Of a stretch of 45,573 nt of DNA, positions 22,742 to 31,034 are shown in pieces. The notes beneath the pieces were generated by a model. It was not told where the DNA came from. It saw only the letters and a program-made list of their open reading frames with translations, and searched no databases. Position 1 is the stretch's first letter, and each line of letters starts with the position of its first letter. A program made the position numbers and the translations under genes. The stretch comes from Pseudomonas sp. GM80 (GTDB lineage Bacteria; Pseudomonadota; Gammaproteobacteria; Pseudomonadales; Pseudomonadaceae): NCBI RefSeq assembly GCF_000282515.1, contig NZ_AKJD01000254.1, positions 1 to 45,573 of the forward strand, written 5' to 3'.

Positions 22742-24110
22742 TGCCTGGAAAGCGCCGCTGAAACTCGCGGTGGTCGGCCACACCAACGTCGGTAAAACCT
22801 CGCTGCTGCGCACGTTGACCCGCGATGTCGGCTTCGGCGAAGTGTCTCATCGCCCGAGCACCACGCGGCATGTCGAAGGCGCGCGGTTGTCGGTGGACGG
22901 CGAACCGTTGCTCGACCTCTACGACACGCCGGGGCTGGAGGACGCCATCGCCCTGCTGGATTTTCTCGAGCGCCTGGAACGCCCCGGCGAACGCCTCGAT
23001 GGCCCGGCGCGACTGGCGCGGTTTCTCGACGGCAGCGAGGCACGTCAGCGTTTCGAGCAGGAGGCGAAAGTGCTGCGACAACTGCTCGCCTCCGACGCTG
23101 GTTTGTATGTGATCGACGCCCGCGAGCCGGTGTTGGCCAAATATCGTGATGAGTTGGAAGTGCTCGCCAGTTGTGGCAAACCGCTGCTGCCGGTGCTGAA
23201 TTTTGTCAGCAGCGCCAACCATCGCGAGCCGGATTGGCGCGAGGCATTGGCGCGGCTCGGGCTGCATGCGCTGGTGCGTTTCGACAGTGTGGCGCCGCCT
23301 GAAGATGGCGAGCGGCGGCTGTATGAAAGCCTCGCGCTGCTGCTGGAAAATGCCCGTCCGCAACTGGAGCGCTTGATTGCCGATCAACAGGCCCAGCGCC
23401 TCGCGCGTCAGCAAAGTGCGGCGCGTTTGATTGCTGAATTGTTGATCGACTGTGCGGCTTGTCGGCGCAGTGTGGTCAGTGAAGCTGCGCAGGAACAGCA
23501 AGCCATCAGCGAACTGCGCAAGGCTGTGCGCCAGCGCGAGCAGAAGTGTGTTGAAGCGCTGCTCAAGCTGTATGCGTTTCGTCCGCAGGATGCGGCGGCG
23601 AGTGATTTGCCGTTGCTGGACGGGCGTTGGGGCGACGATCTGTTCAACCCGGAGACCTTGAAGCAACTCGGTGTGCGCGTGGGCGGTGGTATTGCTGCTG
23701 GTGCGGCGGCGGGGGCTGGTGTTGATCTGCTGGTTGGCGGGATCACGCTCGGCGCGGCGGCGTTGGCGGGAGCGATTGCCGGCGGTGCGCTGCAGACGGC
23801 GCGCAGTTATGGCAGTCGCTTGCTCGGCAAGATCAAAGGGCAGCGTGAGTTGACGGTGGATGACGGGGTGTTGCGGCTGTTGGCGCTGCGCCAGCGGCAG
23901 TTGGTGTTGGCGCTGGATCAGCGCGGGCATGCGGCGATGGACGCGGTTCAGGTGGCGACGCCGCAGGATAAGACCTGGCGTGAGGGCAAGTTGCCGGAGG
24001 CGCTGAACAAAGCGCGGGCGCATCCGCAGTGGTCGTCGTTGAATCCGCAGGCGAAGTTGAATCAGGCGGAAAGGCAGGAGCAGGTTGAGTCGTTAGCCAA
24101 AGGGCTCTAG
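22734..24110 (+). CDS. GTPase with DUF3482 domain
   Basis: The 458-residue protein has an N-terminal Era-like GTP-binding domain. The P-loop is GHTNVGKTS (residues 15-23), switch I has RPSTTRHVEG and the G3 motif is DTPGLED (64-70). The expected G4 NKxD is not obvious; the corresponding place reads PVLNFVSSANH. The C-terminal DUF3482 part contains a Gly/Ala-rich hydrophobic run (about 318-360, GGGIAAGAAAGAGVDLLVGG) that could insert in or lie on a membrane. The gene overlaps the DUF2868 gene by eight bases. Function is unknown. Confidence 0.87.
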   Translation: MTDAWKAPLKLAVVGHTNVGKTSLLRTLTRDVGFGEVSHRPSTTRHVEGARLSVDGEPLLDLYDTPGLEDAIALLDFLERLERPGERLDGPARLARFLDGSEARQRFEQEAKVLRQLLASDAGLYVIDAREPVLAKYRDELEVLASCGKPLLPVLNFVSSANHREPDWREALARLGLHALVRFDSVAPPEDGERRLYESLALLLENARPQLERLIADQQAQRLARQQSAARLIAELLIDCAACRRSVVSEAAQEQQAISELRKAVRQREQKCVEALLKLYAFRPQDAAASDLPLLDGRWGDDLFNPETLKQLGVRVGGGIAAGAAAGAGVDLLVGGITLGAAALAGAIAGGALQTARSYGSRLLGKIKGQRELTVDDGVLRLLALRQRQLVLALDQRGHAAMDAVQVATPQDKTWREGKLPEALNKARAHPQWSSLNPQAKLNQAERQEQVESLAKGL

Positions 24111-24124
24111 TGCCTGACCTGGCC

Positions 24125-24219
24125 CCATCGCTGGCAAGCCAGCTCCCACAGGGATCTCGGCTGATCACAAAAAATTGTATTCACCGAAAAACCTGTGGGA
24201 GCTGGCTTGCCAGCGATGG
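24125..24219. repeat. REP-type palindrome, family D
   Basis: CCATCGCTGGCAAGCCAGCT plus CCCACAGG pairs with its complement ending at 24219, with a 35-40 base spacer. Closely similar copies are at 25957 and 41281. It lies between the convergent GTPase and HD oxygenase genes. Confidence 0.88.
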
Positions 24220-24239
24220 CAGCAACCCGGTTCCAAGAC

Positions 24240-24797
24240 CTAAGCAGCCAACAATCGCGCCGCTTTCTCCTTCAATAAGGCCAGATCAATCACCGGCACC
24301 GCCCTCTCCTTGGCCAGCTCATCCCACTGCCTCATCCGCAGGCTGACGGCACACAACGGATCCCGCTCAAACTCATCCGCCTCCGCCTCGGTCATCACCC
24401 CACCCTGATACTCCAGCGTCCGCCGGCTCGCCTCACTCAACCGCTCGAAATACCCCGGCTCACGCAACGTCAGATACCGCTTGGCCTGTACGTGATATTC
24501 CACCAGCCGCGCCATACGCTCGCTGAAACCGGCCTCACGCAAATAATCCGCGCCGAGCCTTTCATGGCTGACCACGCCATAGCCGCCCATGTTCTCTGCG
24601 CCTTCGCCACACAAATGGCCGATGTCATGGAAGAACGCCGCCAGCACCACTTCATCATCAAAGCCCTCGGCGATCGCCAGTTCGGCGGCCTGGGACATGT
24701 GTTCGATCTGCGACACCGGTTCGCCGATGTAATCGCTGGTGCCAAAACGCTCATACAGCGCGAATACCCTGGCGACGGTTTGCTCGTGACCTGTCAT
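24240..24797 (-). CDS. PhnZ-like HD-domain diiron oxygenase (phosphonate operon)
   Basis: The ATG at 24797 overlaps the stop of the FAD oxidoreductase (TGATG) and gives 185 residues; a TTG one codon earlier is possible. The residues I recall for PhnZ, which cleaves 1-hydroxy-2-aminoethylphosphonate to glycine and phosphate, are conserved in order: Tyr and Glu in YIGE (23, 26), His33, His57-Asp58 and His61 in FFHDIGHL, His78, His102 in EYHVQAK and Asp159. This supports a mixed-valent diiron oxygenase rather than a phosphohydrolase. No PhnY-type hydroxylase gene is nearby to supply its substrate. It is the last gene of the phosphonate operon. Confidence 0.82.
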   Translation of the reverse strand: MTGHEQTVARVFALYERFGTSDYIGEPVSQIEHMSQAAELAIAEGFDDEVVLAAFFHDIGHLCGEGAENMGGYGVVSHERLGADYLREAGFSERMARLVEYHVQAKRYLTLREPGYFERLSEASRRTLEYQGGVMTEAEADEFERDPLCAVSLRMRQWDELAKERAVPVIDLALLKEKAARLLAA

Positions 24798-25930
24798 CAA
24801 ATCTCCTCCAGCAACTGCGCAATGTTGCGCTCGGCCAGCGCCGGGCCGACGCTCATGCCGACGCCGGTGTGCATCAGCGCCACACTCAACCCCGCTGCCG
24901 GGCGCAGCAACGAAAACGGCCCGGGCCCCCGAGCACCATAGACGCCCTGCCAGCGCTCGACCACTTGCACTTTGCAGCCCAGGGTCTGCTCGGCCAACTC
25001 GATCATCCAGTTGTCCACTTGCTCAGCGTTGAACGGTGAAGGGTCGCTGCCGTAATGGTGCGAGTCGCCGATGATCAGTTCGCCGTACGGCGTCGGGCTG
25101 ATCAGCAGGTGGATGCCGTTGTCGTGCAGATGCGGTTGTTCACGCAGGATCTGCGCCTGCACCGCCGCCGCTTCCGGCAGATCGGCGAAGGCGCCGTAGT
25201 GCACGCAACTGAGGCCGGTGAGCAAGGCGTGTTGCAGATTCAGATCGATCTGCGGTTTGGCGCGGAGCATTTGCAGGCGGCAGATTTGCGGGTCGAGGGC
25301 GGCGATTGGTTCGGCCAGCAACGTCTGATAATCATGACCGGAGCAGATGATGATCTGCTTGGCGGTAAAACTGCCGGCGGTGCTGTGCAGGTGACCGGGT
25401 TCGACATCGCGCACCAGTGTGGAGAAGTGAAACTCGACGCCGAGGTCGCGGCGCAGGTAATCGATCAGCGCCGGGATCGCTTCGCGCGAGTACAGCTGTT
25501 GATCGTCGATGCCATGAAGCGCGGCGCGGTGATGACTGAACTGGCCGTTGTAGAGATCGCGCAGGGCGGCGCCGCGCAGCAGTTGAATGTTGTAACCGTG
25601 CTCCACGGCGCGACCGTTGCAGAAGGCTTCGAGCAGATGTTCTTCGGCTTCAGTGCGGGCGAACAAATACGAACCGTTGCGCTTGATTTGCAGGCCGGCG
25701 AGTTGCGCCCAATCGCCCCAGATGTCGCGGCTGGCTTTGGCTAGATCAAGCATTTGGCCCGGTGGCTGGCCGGTGACCAGGGCCTGGCCGAAATTGCGCA
25801 CCGAGGCGCCGAGGGGTGTGGCGGTGCGTTCGAAAACGGCGACCTTGAGGCCGCGTTTGGCGGCGGCGTAGGCGTGGGACAGGCCAAGGATACCGGCGCC
25901 TACGATGAGCAGGTCTTTGTGTTGTGTCAT
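24797..25930 (-). CDS. FAD-dependent oxidoreductase of phosphonate operons (TIGR03364-like)
   Basis: The 377-residue DAO-fold flavoenzyme begins with the dinucleotide motif LLIVGAGILGLSHAYAAAKRG (about 8-28) and the acidic end VAVFERT. It ends with MHTGVGMSVGPALAE, where FAD contacts occur in glycine and sarcosine oxidase-like enzymes. This family is regularly found with 2-aminoethylphosphonate transport and degradation genes. Members have been linked to oxidation of aminoethylphosphonate or its N-methyl form to phosphonoacetaldehyde. The neighbours here support that role. A REP element separates it from the binding-protein gene, so transcript levels may differ. Confidence 0.8.
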   Translation of the reverse strand: MTQHKDLLIVGAGILGLSHAYAAAKRGLKVAVFERTATPLGASVRNFGQALVTGQPPGQMLDLAKASRDIWGDWAQLAGLQIKRNGSYLFARTEAEEHLLEAFCNGRAVEHGYNIQLLRGAALRDLYNGQFSHHRAALHGIDDQQLYSREAIPALIDYLRRDLGVEFHFSTLVRDVEPGHLHSTAGSFTAKQIIICSGHDYQTLLAEPIAALDPQICRLQMLRAKPQIDLNLQHALLTGLSCVHYGAFADLPEAAAVQAQILREQPHLHDNGIHLLISPTPYGELIIGDSHHYGSDPSPFNAEQVDNWMIELAEQTLGCKVQVVERWQGVYGARGPGPFSLLRPAAGLSVALMHTGVGMSVGPALAERNIAQLLEEI

Positions 25931-25956
25931 TTAGAGGTGCTCTGAATGAGAGGCCG

Positions 25957-26050
25957 TCATCGCTGGCAAGCCAGCTCCCACAGGTATCGAGGTGTTCACA
26001 AAATTCGTGTTCACCGCAAAACCCTGTGGGAGCTGGCTTGCCAGCGATGA
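25957..26050. repeat. REP-type palindrome, family D, inside the phosphonate operon
   Basis: TCATCGCTGGCAAGCCAGCT and its complement, ending CCAGCGATGA at 26050, flank a spacer. The element is transcribed within the operon between the binding-protein gene and the FAD oxidoreductase. It may stabilise the upstream, transporter part of the mRNA. Confidence 0.88.
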
Positions 26051-26072
26051 GGCCCGGTCAGACTACGAAGAT

Positions 26073-27098
26073 TTACTTGGCAGCCACTTTCTCGGACTTG
26101 CCGTCATAACGCTTGCGCCACTCGGTAAGGATCTCGTCGCGATTCTTCGAGGCCCAGGCAAAGTCGTTCTTGATCAGACGTTGCTCATAATCCGCCGGCA
26201 ATTCGGTCTGCGGCTTGGCAATCCCCGGCTGCGCAAGAACCGCAAAGTTCTCTTTGTACAAATCCATCGCCTGAGCACTCGCCGAGAAGTCAGCGAGTTT
26301 CTTCGCCGCGTCTTCATGCGGCGTACCTTTGATCACGGCAGTCGCTTCGATCTCCCAGCCCAGACCTTCTTTCGGCAGGATGATGTCCAGCGGCGCGCCC
26401 TGACGCTTCAGCTGTACCGCCGGGTATTCAAAGGAAATCCCGATCGGGAACTCGCCCGCCGCCGCTAACTTGCAAGGCTTGGAACCGGAGTGAACGTACT
26501 GGCCGATGTTCTGGTGCAGACCGTCCATGTACGCCCAACCCTGCTTCTCGCCAAAGGTTTGCAGCCACGCGCTGACGTCGAGGAAACCAGTGCCGGACGA
26601 CGCCGGGTTCGGCATAACAATCTTGCCCTTGTACTCAGGCTTGGTCAGGTCCTGCCAGCTCACTGGCTTGGTCAAACCCTGTTTCTCGGCTTCGACGGTG
26701 TTGAAGCAAATCGTTGCGGCCCAGACGTCCATGCCGACCCACGCTGGCGGGTTGGCGGCGTCGCGGTAGTTCGCGCCGATCTTGCCGAGATCCTTCGGCG
26801 CGTAGCTTTGCAGCATGCCTTGCTGATCGAGGATCGCCAGGCTGGAAGCCGCCAGACCCCACACCGCGTCAGCCTGCGGACGGGCCTTTTCGGCGAGCAG
26901 TTTGGCGGTGATGATCCCGGTGGAATCACGCACCCATTTGATCTCGACGTCCGGGTTGGCGTTTTCGAACGCTTCTTTGTAGGACTTCAGTTGCTCGGCT
27001 TCGAGGGCGGTGTACACCGTCAACTCGGTTTTTGCCGCGAAGGCATTCAGGCTGAAAGTAGCGAGCACAGCAGCGGCCAGGGCCATAGGCTTGAACAT
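26073..27098 (-). CDS. 2-aminoethylphosphonate ABC transporter, periplasmic binding protein
   Basis: This 341-residue protein has a signal peptide (MFKPMALAAAVLATFSLNAFA, cleavage near residue 22). It has the fold of the iron/polyamine type-2 binding proteins: TELTVYTALEAEQLKSYKEAF, RPQADAVWGLAASSLA and NPASSGTGFLDVSAW. The overall pattern fits the TIGR03261 group of predicted aminoethylphosphonate-binding proteins. It is encoded after the ATPase and permease genes and before the FAD oxidoreductase. Binding of AEP itself is inferred from the gene context. Confidence 0.85.
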   Translation of the reverse strand: MFKPMALAAAVLATFSLNAFAAKTELTVYTALEAEQLKSYKEAFENANPDVEIKWVRDSTGIITAKLLAEKARPQADAVWGLAASSLAILDQQGMLQSYAPKDLGKIGANYRDAANPPAWVGMDVWAATICFNTVEAEKQGLTKPVSWQDLTKPEYKGKIVMPNPASSGTGFLDVSAWLQTFGEKQGWAYMDGLHQNIGQYVHSGSKPCKLAAAGEFPIGISFEYPAVQLKRQGAPLDIILPKEGLGWEIEATAVIKGTPHEDAAKKLADFSASAQAMDLYKENFAVLAQPGIAKPQTELPADYEQRLIKNDFAWASKNRDEILTEWRKRYDGKSEKVAAK

Positions 27099-27134
27099 GA
27101 TCGTTTTCCTGTAATGAGTTGAACGGGGTTGGAA

Positions 27135-28859
27135 TCAGTGACCGGGCGCGGTTTGCCGCCAGGCTTGAGAACGGCGCAGCAAGCCGCGCGACGCCCACGC
27201 CAGCAGCAAGGACACGCCCGCCGAAGTGAACAGAATCAGGGTCGACATCGCTGCCGCGCCGCCAACGTTGCCGGCGTCATCCATGTTCAGCACTGCGACC
27301 GCCGCGAGGATGGTGTCGGGGCTGTAGAGGAAGATCGCCGCCGACACGGTGGTCATCGCCGAGACGAACAGGTAGCGCACGATGTCGAGCAGCGCCGGCA
27401 GGCAGATCGGCACAGTGACGCGCAGGTAATGCCGGTACAGCGGCGCCTTCAGCGACAGCGCGGCGGCTTCGAACTCGGCGTCGAGTTGGCGCAGCGCGGT
27501 GGTCGCGGTCAATTGTGCGGTGGTCAGGTAGTGCGCAATGGTGCAGACGATCAGCAGCGTCATCGTCCCGTACAGCACATGCAGCGGGTTACCCGTGAGG
27601 TTGAAGAAGAAGACGTAGCCGAGACCGAGCACCAGCCCCGGCACCGCCATCGGCACAAAACTGAGCATGCGCAACGCCAGGTTGAGGCCGCGCTGGTCGC
27701 GGGTTTTCTCCATCAGGTAAGCGCCGGTAAAAATCAGCACGCTGCCGATCAATGCCGTGCCCAGCGCCATTTCCAAACTGTTGCTGTAAGCCAGCCAGCC
27801 ACCGCCAGCGGTTTCGTTGAACTGGTAATGGTTGAGCGACAGCGACAAGTTGTACGGCCAGAACTTCACCAAGGAGGAGAACACCGCCATGCCGAACACC
27901 AGAGTCAACGCCGCGCTGATCAGCAGAACAATCGCCATATAGCAGCCATCACGCAGCTTCGACGGCGCCGGTTTGAACACCTGAGCGCGACCGCTCATGG
28001 AATCACCATGACGCCGACGCAACCAGGCATCGACACCGAAGCTGAACAGCGCCGGCAGCAACAGCACCATGCCAATCAACGCGCCGCGACCGAATTGTTG
28101 TTGGCCGACCACGGCTTTGTAGGCTTCCAGCGCCAGCACCTGATAGTCGCCACCGACCACCACCGGCACACCGAAATCGGTGATGGTCAGGGTGAACACC
28201 AGACAGAACGCGGCGAACACAGCCTGACGCGTCGCCGGCCAAGTGATGCTGCGAAACGCTTTGGCCGGACTGGCGCCCATGCTCGACGCGGCATCGAACA
28301 GCCGCGCATCGGCCAGCGACAATGCCGAGAGCAGAATCATCAGTGCATGGGGGAAGGTGTAAATCACCTCGCCCAGCACAATCCCCCAGAACCCGTAGAT
28401 GTTGTCCGAGAGCAGCCCGCGCAACATGCCCTGGTTGCCGAACAGATAAACCAGTGCAATGCCCGGCAACATCGACGGCGCCATCAGCGGCAATAACGAA
28501 ATCCCGCGCCAGATGCCCTTCGCCGGAATCATCGTGCGTTGCAGCGCGTAGGCAAACAGGTAAGCCAGCGGTACGACGATGGCCGCAACGCTGAGGGAAA
28601 CTTTCAGACTGTTGCCGAGCAGCCAGTGGAAATTCTCGCTGCTCACCATCTCCTTCGCCGCGATCCAGCCACCGCCCTGCCCGGCCTCATTACTAAAGCC
28701 ACGCCAGAAGATCGCCAGCAACGGCAGCAACACCGCGACGCCGAGCAACAGCAGCAAGAGGACTTTGCCGCCGACGACAAAAATGCGGTCGCCGATCTCG
28801 GCTTTCGAGGACTGTCGCACCTGCTTGTGCGGTAGCGGCAGCGCGAGGTTGCTGTTCAT
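27135..28859 (-). CDS. Aminoethylphosphonate ABC transporter, fused permease
   Basis: The start at 28859 overlaps the stop of the ATPase gene (TGATG) and gives 574 residues. The protein holds two permease domains in one chain, each with about six membrane segments. Each has an EAA-type loop (SMGASPAKAFRSITWP near residue 200 and SLKAPLYRHYLRVTVP near 475). This FbpB-like double layout is typical of predicted phosphonate (TIGR03262) and iron transporters. It would form the whole membrane channel by itself. Confidence 0.87.
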   Translation of the reverse strand: MNSNLALPLPHKQVRQSSKAEIGDRIFVVGGKVLLLLLLGVAVLLPLLAIFWRGFSNEAGQGGGWIAAKEMVSSENFHWLLGNSLKVSLSVAAIVVPLAYLFAYALQRTMIPAKGIWRGISLLPLMAPSMLPGIALVYLFGNQGMLRGLLSDNIYGFWGIVLGEVIYTFPHALMILLSALSLADARLFDAASSMGASPAKAFRSITWPATRQAVFAAFCLVFTLTITDFGVPVVVGGDYQVLALEAYKAVVGQQQFGRGALIGMVLLLPALFSFGVDAWLRRRHGDSMSGRAQVFKPAPSKLRDGCYMAIVLLISAALTLVFGMAVFSSLVKFWPYNLSLSLNHYQFNETAGGGWLAYSNSLEMALGTALIGSVLIFTGAYLMEKTRDQRGLNLALRMLSFVPMAVPGLVLGLGYVFFFNLTGNPLHVLYGTMTLLIVCTIAHYLTTAQLTATTALRQLDAEFEAAALSLKAPLYRHYLRVTVPICLPALLDIVRYLFVSAMTTVSAAIFLYSPDTILAAVAVLNMDDAGNVGGAAAMSTLILFTSAGVSLLLAWASRGLLRRSQAWRQTAPGH

Positions 28860-29935
28860 CAGGCAAACACCTGCAGGCTGCGCGGCGGCAAGGCGACCAT
28901 GATGTGCTGGGCGCCGAGGCGTGGCATGGCTTCCGGGGCGAGTTCGGCGAGCAGCGCGTGGCCCGGCAATTGGTCGAGTTCGAAGCTCATGCGGCAGCGA
29001 TTGCCGAGGAAGGTGATCTCGCGGACTTTGGCCGGGAACAGGTTTTCTTCGTGTACAGGTGGATTGACGTTGATCGCTTCCGGGCGGCAGAACAAGCGGC
29101 CCGAAGCACGCTGAACGCTGCCGTCGCTGAGGCGCAGGTTCATCCCGCCGACCTGTGCGTGGCTGTCGCTGCTGCGCTGAAACGGCAACCAGTTGCCCTG
29201 CCCGACAAATTCGGCCACGAACGGCGTGGCCGGGCGGTTGTAGATTTCCTGCGGGGTGGCGTACTGCTCGACGCGGCCGTTGTTCATCACGGCGATACGG
29301 TCGGCCATGAGCATGGCTTCGTCCTGATTGTGCGTGACCATCAGCGTGGTGATGCCGAGGCTGCGTTGCAGCTGGCGCAGTTCGGTGCACAGATGCTCGC
29401 GGACGCGGGCGTCGAGGGCGGACATCGGCTCATCAAGCAACAACAGCGACGGTGCTGGTGCCAAGGCCCGAGCCAGAGCCACGCGCTGCTGTTGGCCGCC
29501 GGACAATTGACCGGGGTATTTTTTTTCGCTGCCGGTGAGGCCGACCAGTTCCAGCATCTGCCCGACGCGACGGCGCACTTCGTCACGACCGCTGCCGGCG
29601 AGGCCGTAGGCAATGTTCGCTTCGACGGTCAGATTGGGGAACAACGCGTAGGACTGGAACAGAATGCCGTAATCACGGGCTTGCGGGGCAAGGTGCGAAA
29701 CGTCGCGATCGCCGAGGTACAGCTCGCCGCTGTCCTGCTTCTCCAGACCGGCGATGCAGCGCAGCAACGTGGTCTTGCCACAGCCCGAGGGGCCGAGCAG
29801 GCAAACCAGTTCACCGGCGGCGACGTCGAGGGAGACATTATCCAGTGCAGTGAACGCGCCGAAGCGTTTCTGCACGCCGCGCACTTTCATGGGTGCGCCG
29901 GGGTTGGTCAGGGCAGTTGCGATGGCAGGATTCAT
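28859..29935 (-). CDS. Aminoethylphosphonate ABC transporter, ATP-binding protein
   Basis: The 358-residue ATPase has Walker A GPSGCGKT (48-55), Q-loop LFQSYALFP, signature LSGGQQQR (143-150), Walker B LLLLDEP (163-169) and switch His in MVTHNQDE. A C-terminal TOBE-like regulatory domain follows (about 260-358). It is the first gene of the operon. The upstream 221 bases hold the promoter and a family E REP. Confidence 0.88.
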   Translation of the reverse strand: MNPAIATALTNPGAPMKVRGVQKRFGAFTALDNVSLDVAAGELVCLLGPSGCGKTTLLRCIAGLEKQDSGELYLGDRDVSHLAPQARDYGILFQSYALFPNLTVEANIAYGLAGSGRDEVRRRVGQMLELVGLTGSEKKYPGQLSGGQQQRVALARALAPAPSLLLLDEPMSALDARVREHLCTELRQLQRSLGITTLMVTHNQDEAMLMADRIAVMNNGRVEQYATPQEIYNRPATPFVAEFVGQGNWLPFQRSSDSHAQVGGMNLRLSDGSVQRASGRLFCRPEAINVNPPVHEENLFPAKVREITFLGNRCRMSFELDQLPGHALLAELAPEAMPRLGAQHIMVALPPRSLQVFA

Positions 29936-30047
29936 GGACAGACCTCATCAAGCAGATGGGGCCAATCCTAGAGTTGTAATGCGTCCGTCATGTGGCAACG
30001 AGGCAAAAACCGCCGATAGTGGTATTCAGGGATTTTGGTTCGCCAGA

Positions 30048-30155
30048 GATCGTTCCCACGCTCTGCGTGGGAATGCCTCATCGGACGCTCCGCGTTCGGC
30101 TCTTGGGACGCAGAGCGTCCCGGGCTGCATTCCCACGCGGAGCGTGGGAACGATC
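30048..30155. repeat. REP-type palindrome, family E
   Basis: GATCGTTCCCACGCTCTGCG and its complement, ending at 30155, enclose two inner palindromes (GGACGCTC and GGACGCAGAGCGTCC). A related element is at 33897-33995. It lies between the LysR stop and the phosphonate operon start. Confidence 0.88.
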
Positions 30156-30156
30156 A

Positions 30157-31020
30157 TTACGCGGGGGACATTTCCTGGGCCAGGCCTAGGAACGCCGCTG
30201 GCAACCGCGCGCCCTTGCGCTCCTTCAGGCAATACAGATACTCAGGAATCTGCGGCGCATTCTCGATCGTCAGCACGCGCAACTGCGGATCATGCGGCAC
30301 TTCCTGGCGCGCAATGATGCTGATGCCGATATTGCGCAACACCGCCTCACGAATCGACTCCCGGCTGCCAATCTCCAGCAACGGCCCGAAACTCACCCCG
30401 GCACTCGCCAGCAACTCTTCGGTCAACCGCCGCGTGGTCGAGCCCGACTCACGCATCAACAACGTATGCCCGGCCAGCGCACTCAACGTCACATGCTCCT
30501 GCACAGCCAGCGGATGATTGCGATGCACCGCCAGCACCAGCGGATCAGTCCCGAGCACCCGGCGAATCAACCGCGCGTCATCAAGCAATTGCGACGACGC
30601 GGCGATGTCCACCCGGTAATCCTCCAGCGCTTCCAGCACCTGCTGCGAGTTGCCGATTTCCACCGACACTTCCACTTGCGGCAAACGCTCGCGGAAGGTC
30701 TTTACCAGATCGAGGATGTAATACGGCGCAGTAGCGGCGATGCGCAACGTGCCTTGCACCTGACCGCTGTTACGCAGGAAAAACTCAATATCGGCTTCCT
30801 GCTGCAAAAGCGTCTTGACCATCGGCAGCAACCGCGCGCCTTCGTCACTGACGCTCAACCGTCGACCACCGCGATAAAACAGCTCCACCGAATACTGACT
30901 TTCCAGATTGCGGATCTGCGTGGTCACGGTCGGTTGGCTGAGGCCGAGTTTTTTCGCCGCCAGCGTGATGCTGCCCAGGCGGGCGACCATGTAAAACGCT
31001 TTCAGCTCGGCACTCAGCAC
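30157..31020 (-). CDS. LysR-family transcriptional regulator
   Basis: The 287-residue protein has an N-terminal winged helix (residues 3-62, FYMVARLGSITLAAKKLGLSQPTVTTQIRNLE) and a type-2 periplasmic-binding-like effector domain (about 90-285). It starts with GTG at 31020, preceded by GAGGAAAGG. It is upstream of the phosphonate operon on the same strand, so control of that operon is likely. It also lies only 14 bases downstream of cadA, so some transcription may come from the cadA promoter. The effector is unknown. Confidence 0.88.
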   Translation of the reverse strand: MLSAELKAFYMVARLGSITLAAKKLGLSQPTVTTQIRNLESQYSVELFYRGGRRLSVSDEGARLLPMVKTLLQQEADIEFFLRNSGQVQGTLRIAATAPYYILDLVKTFRERLPQVEVSVEIGNSQQVLEALEDYRVDIAASSQLLDDARLIRRVLGTDPLVLAVHRNHPLAVQEHVTLSALAGHTLLMRESGSTTRRLTEELLASAGVSFGPLLEIGSRESIREAVLRNIGISIIARQEVPHDPQLRVLTIENAPQIPEYLYCLKERKGARLPAAFLGLAQEMSPA

Positions 31021-31034
31021 AACCTTTCCTCACT

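Noticed and set aside
24240..24797. Ordinary HD-domain nucleotide phosphohydrolase
   Set aside because: The Tyr-x-x-Glu near residue 23 and the full spacing of metal ligands fit PhnZ-type oxygenases and the operon context is phosphonate uptake.
27129..28496. A 455-codon plus-strand open frame opposite the phosphonate permease
   Set aside because: Its Gln/His/Arg-rich composition is typical of antisense to membrane-protein genes; no motif found.
28860..29390. Upstream extension of the permease frame to about 750 codons
   Set aside because: It overlaps the ATPase gene in another frame. The start at 28859 with TGATG overlap gives the normal length of a fused permease.
27135..29935. Ferric iron or polyamine ABC transporter
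   Set aside because: Such systems share the fold, but the linked FAD oxidoreductase and PhnZ-like gene make aminoethylphosphonate the better call. Iron or polyamine specificity is not fully excluded.
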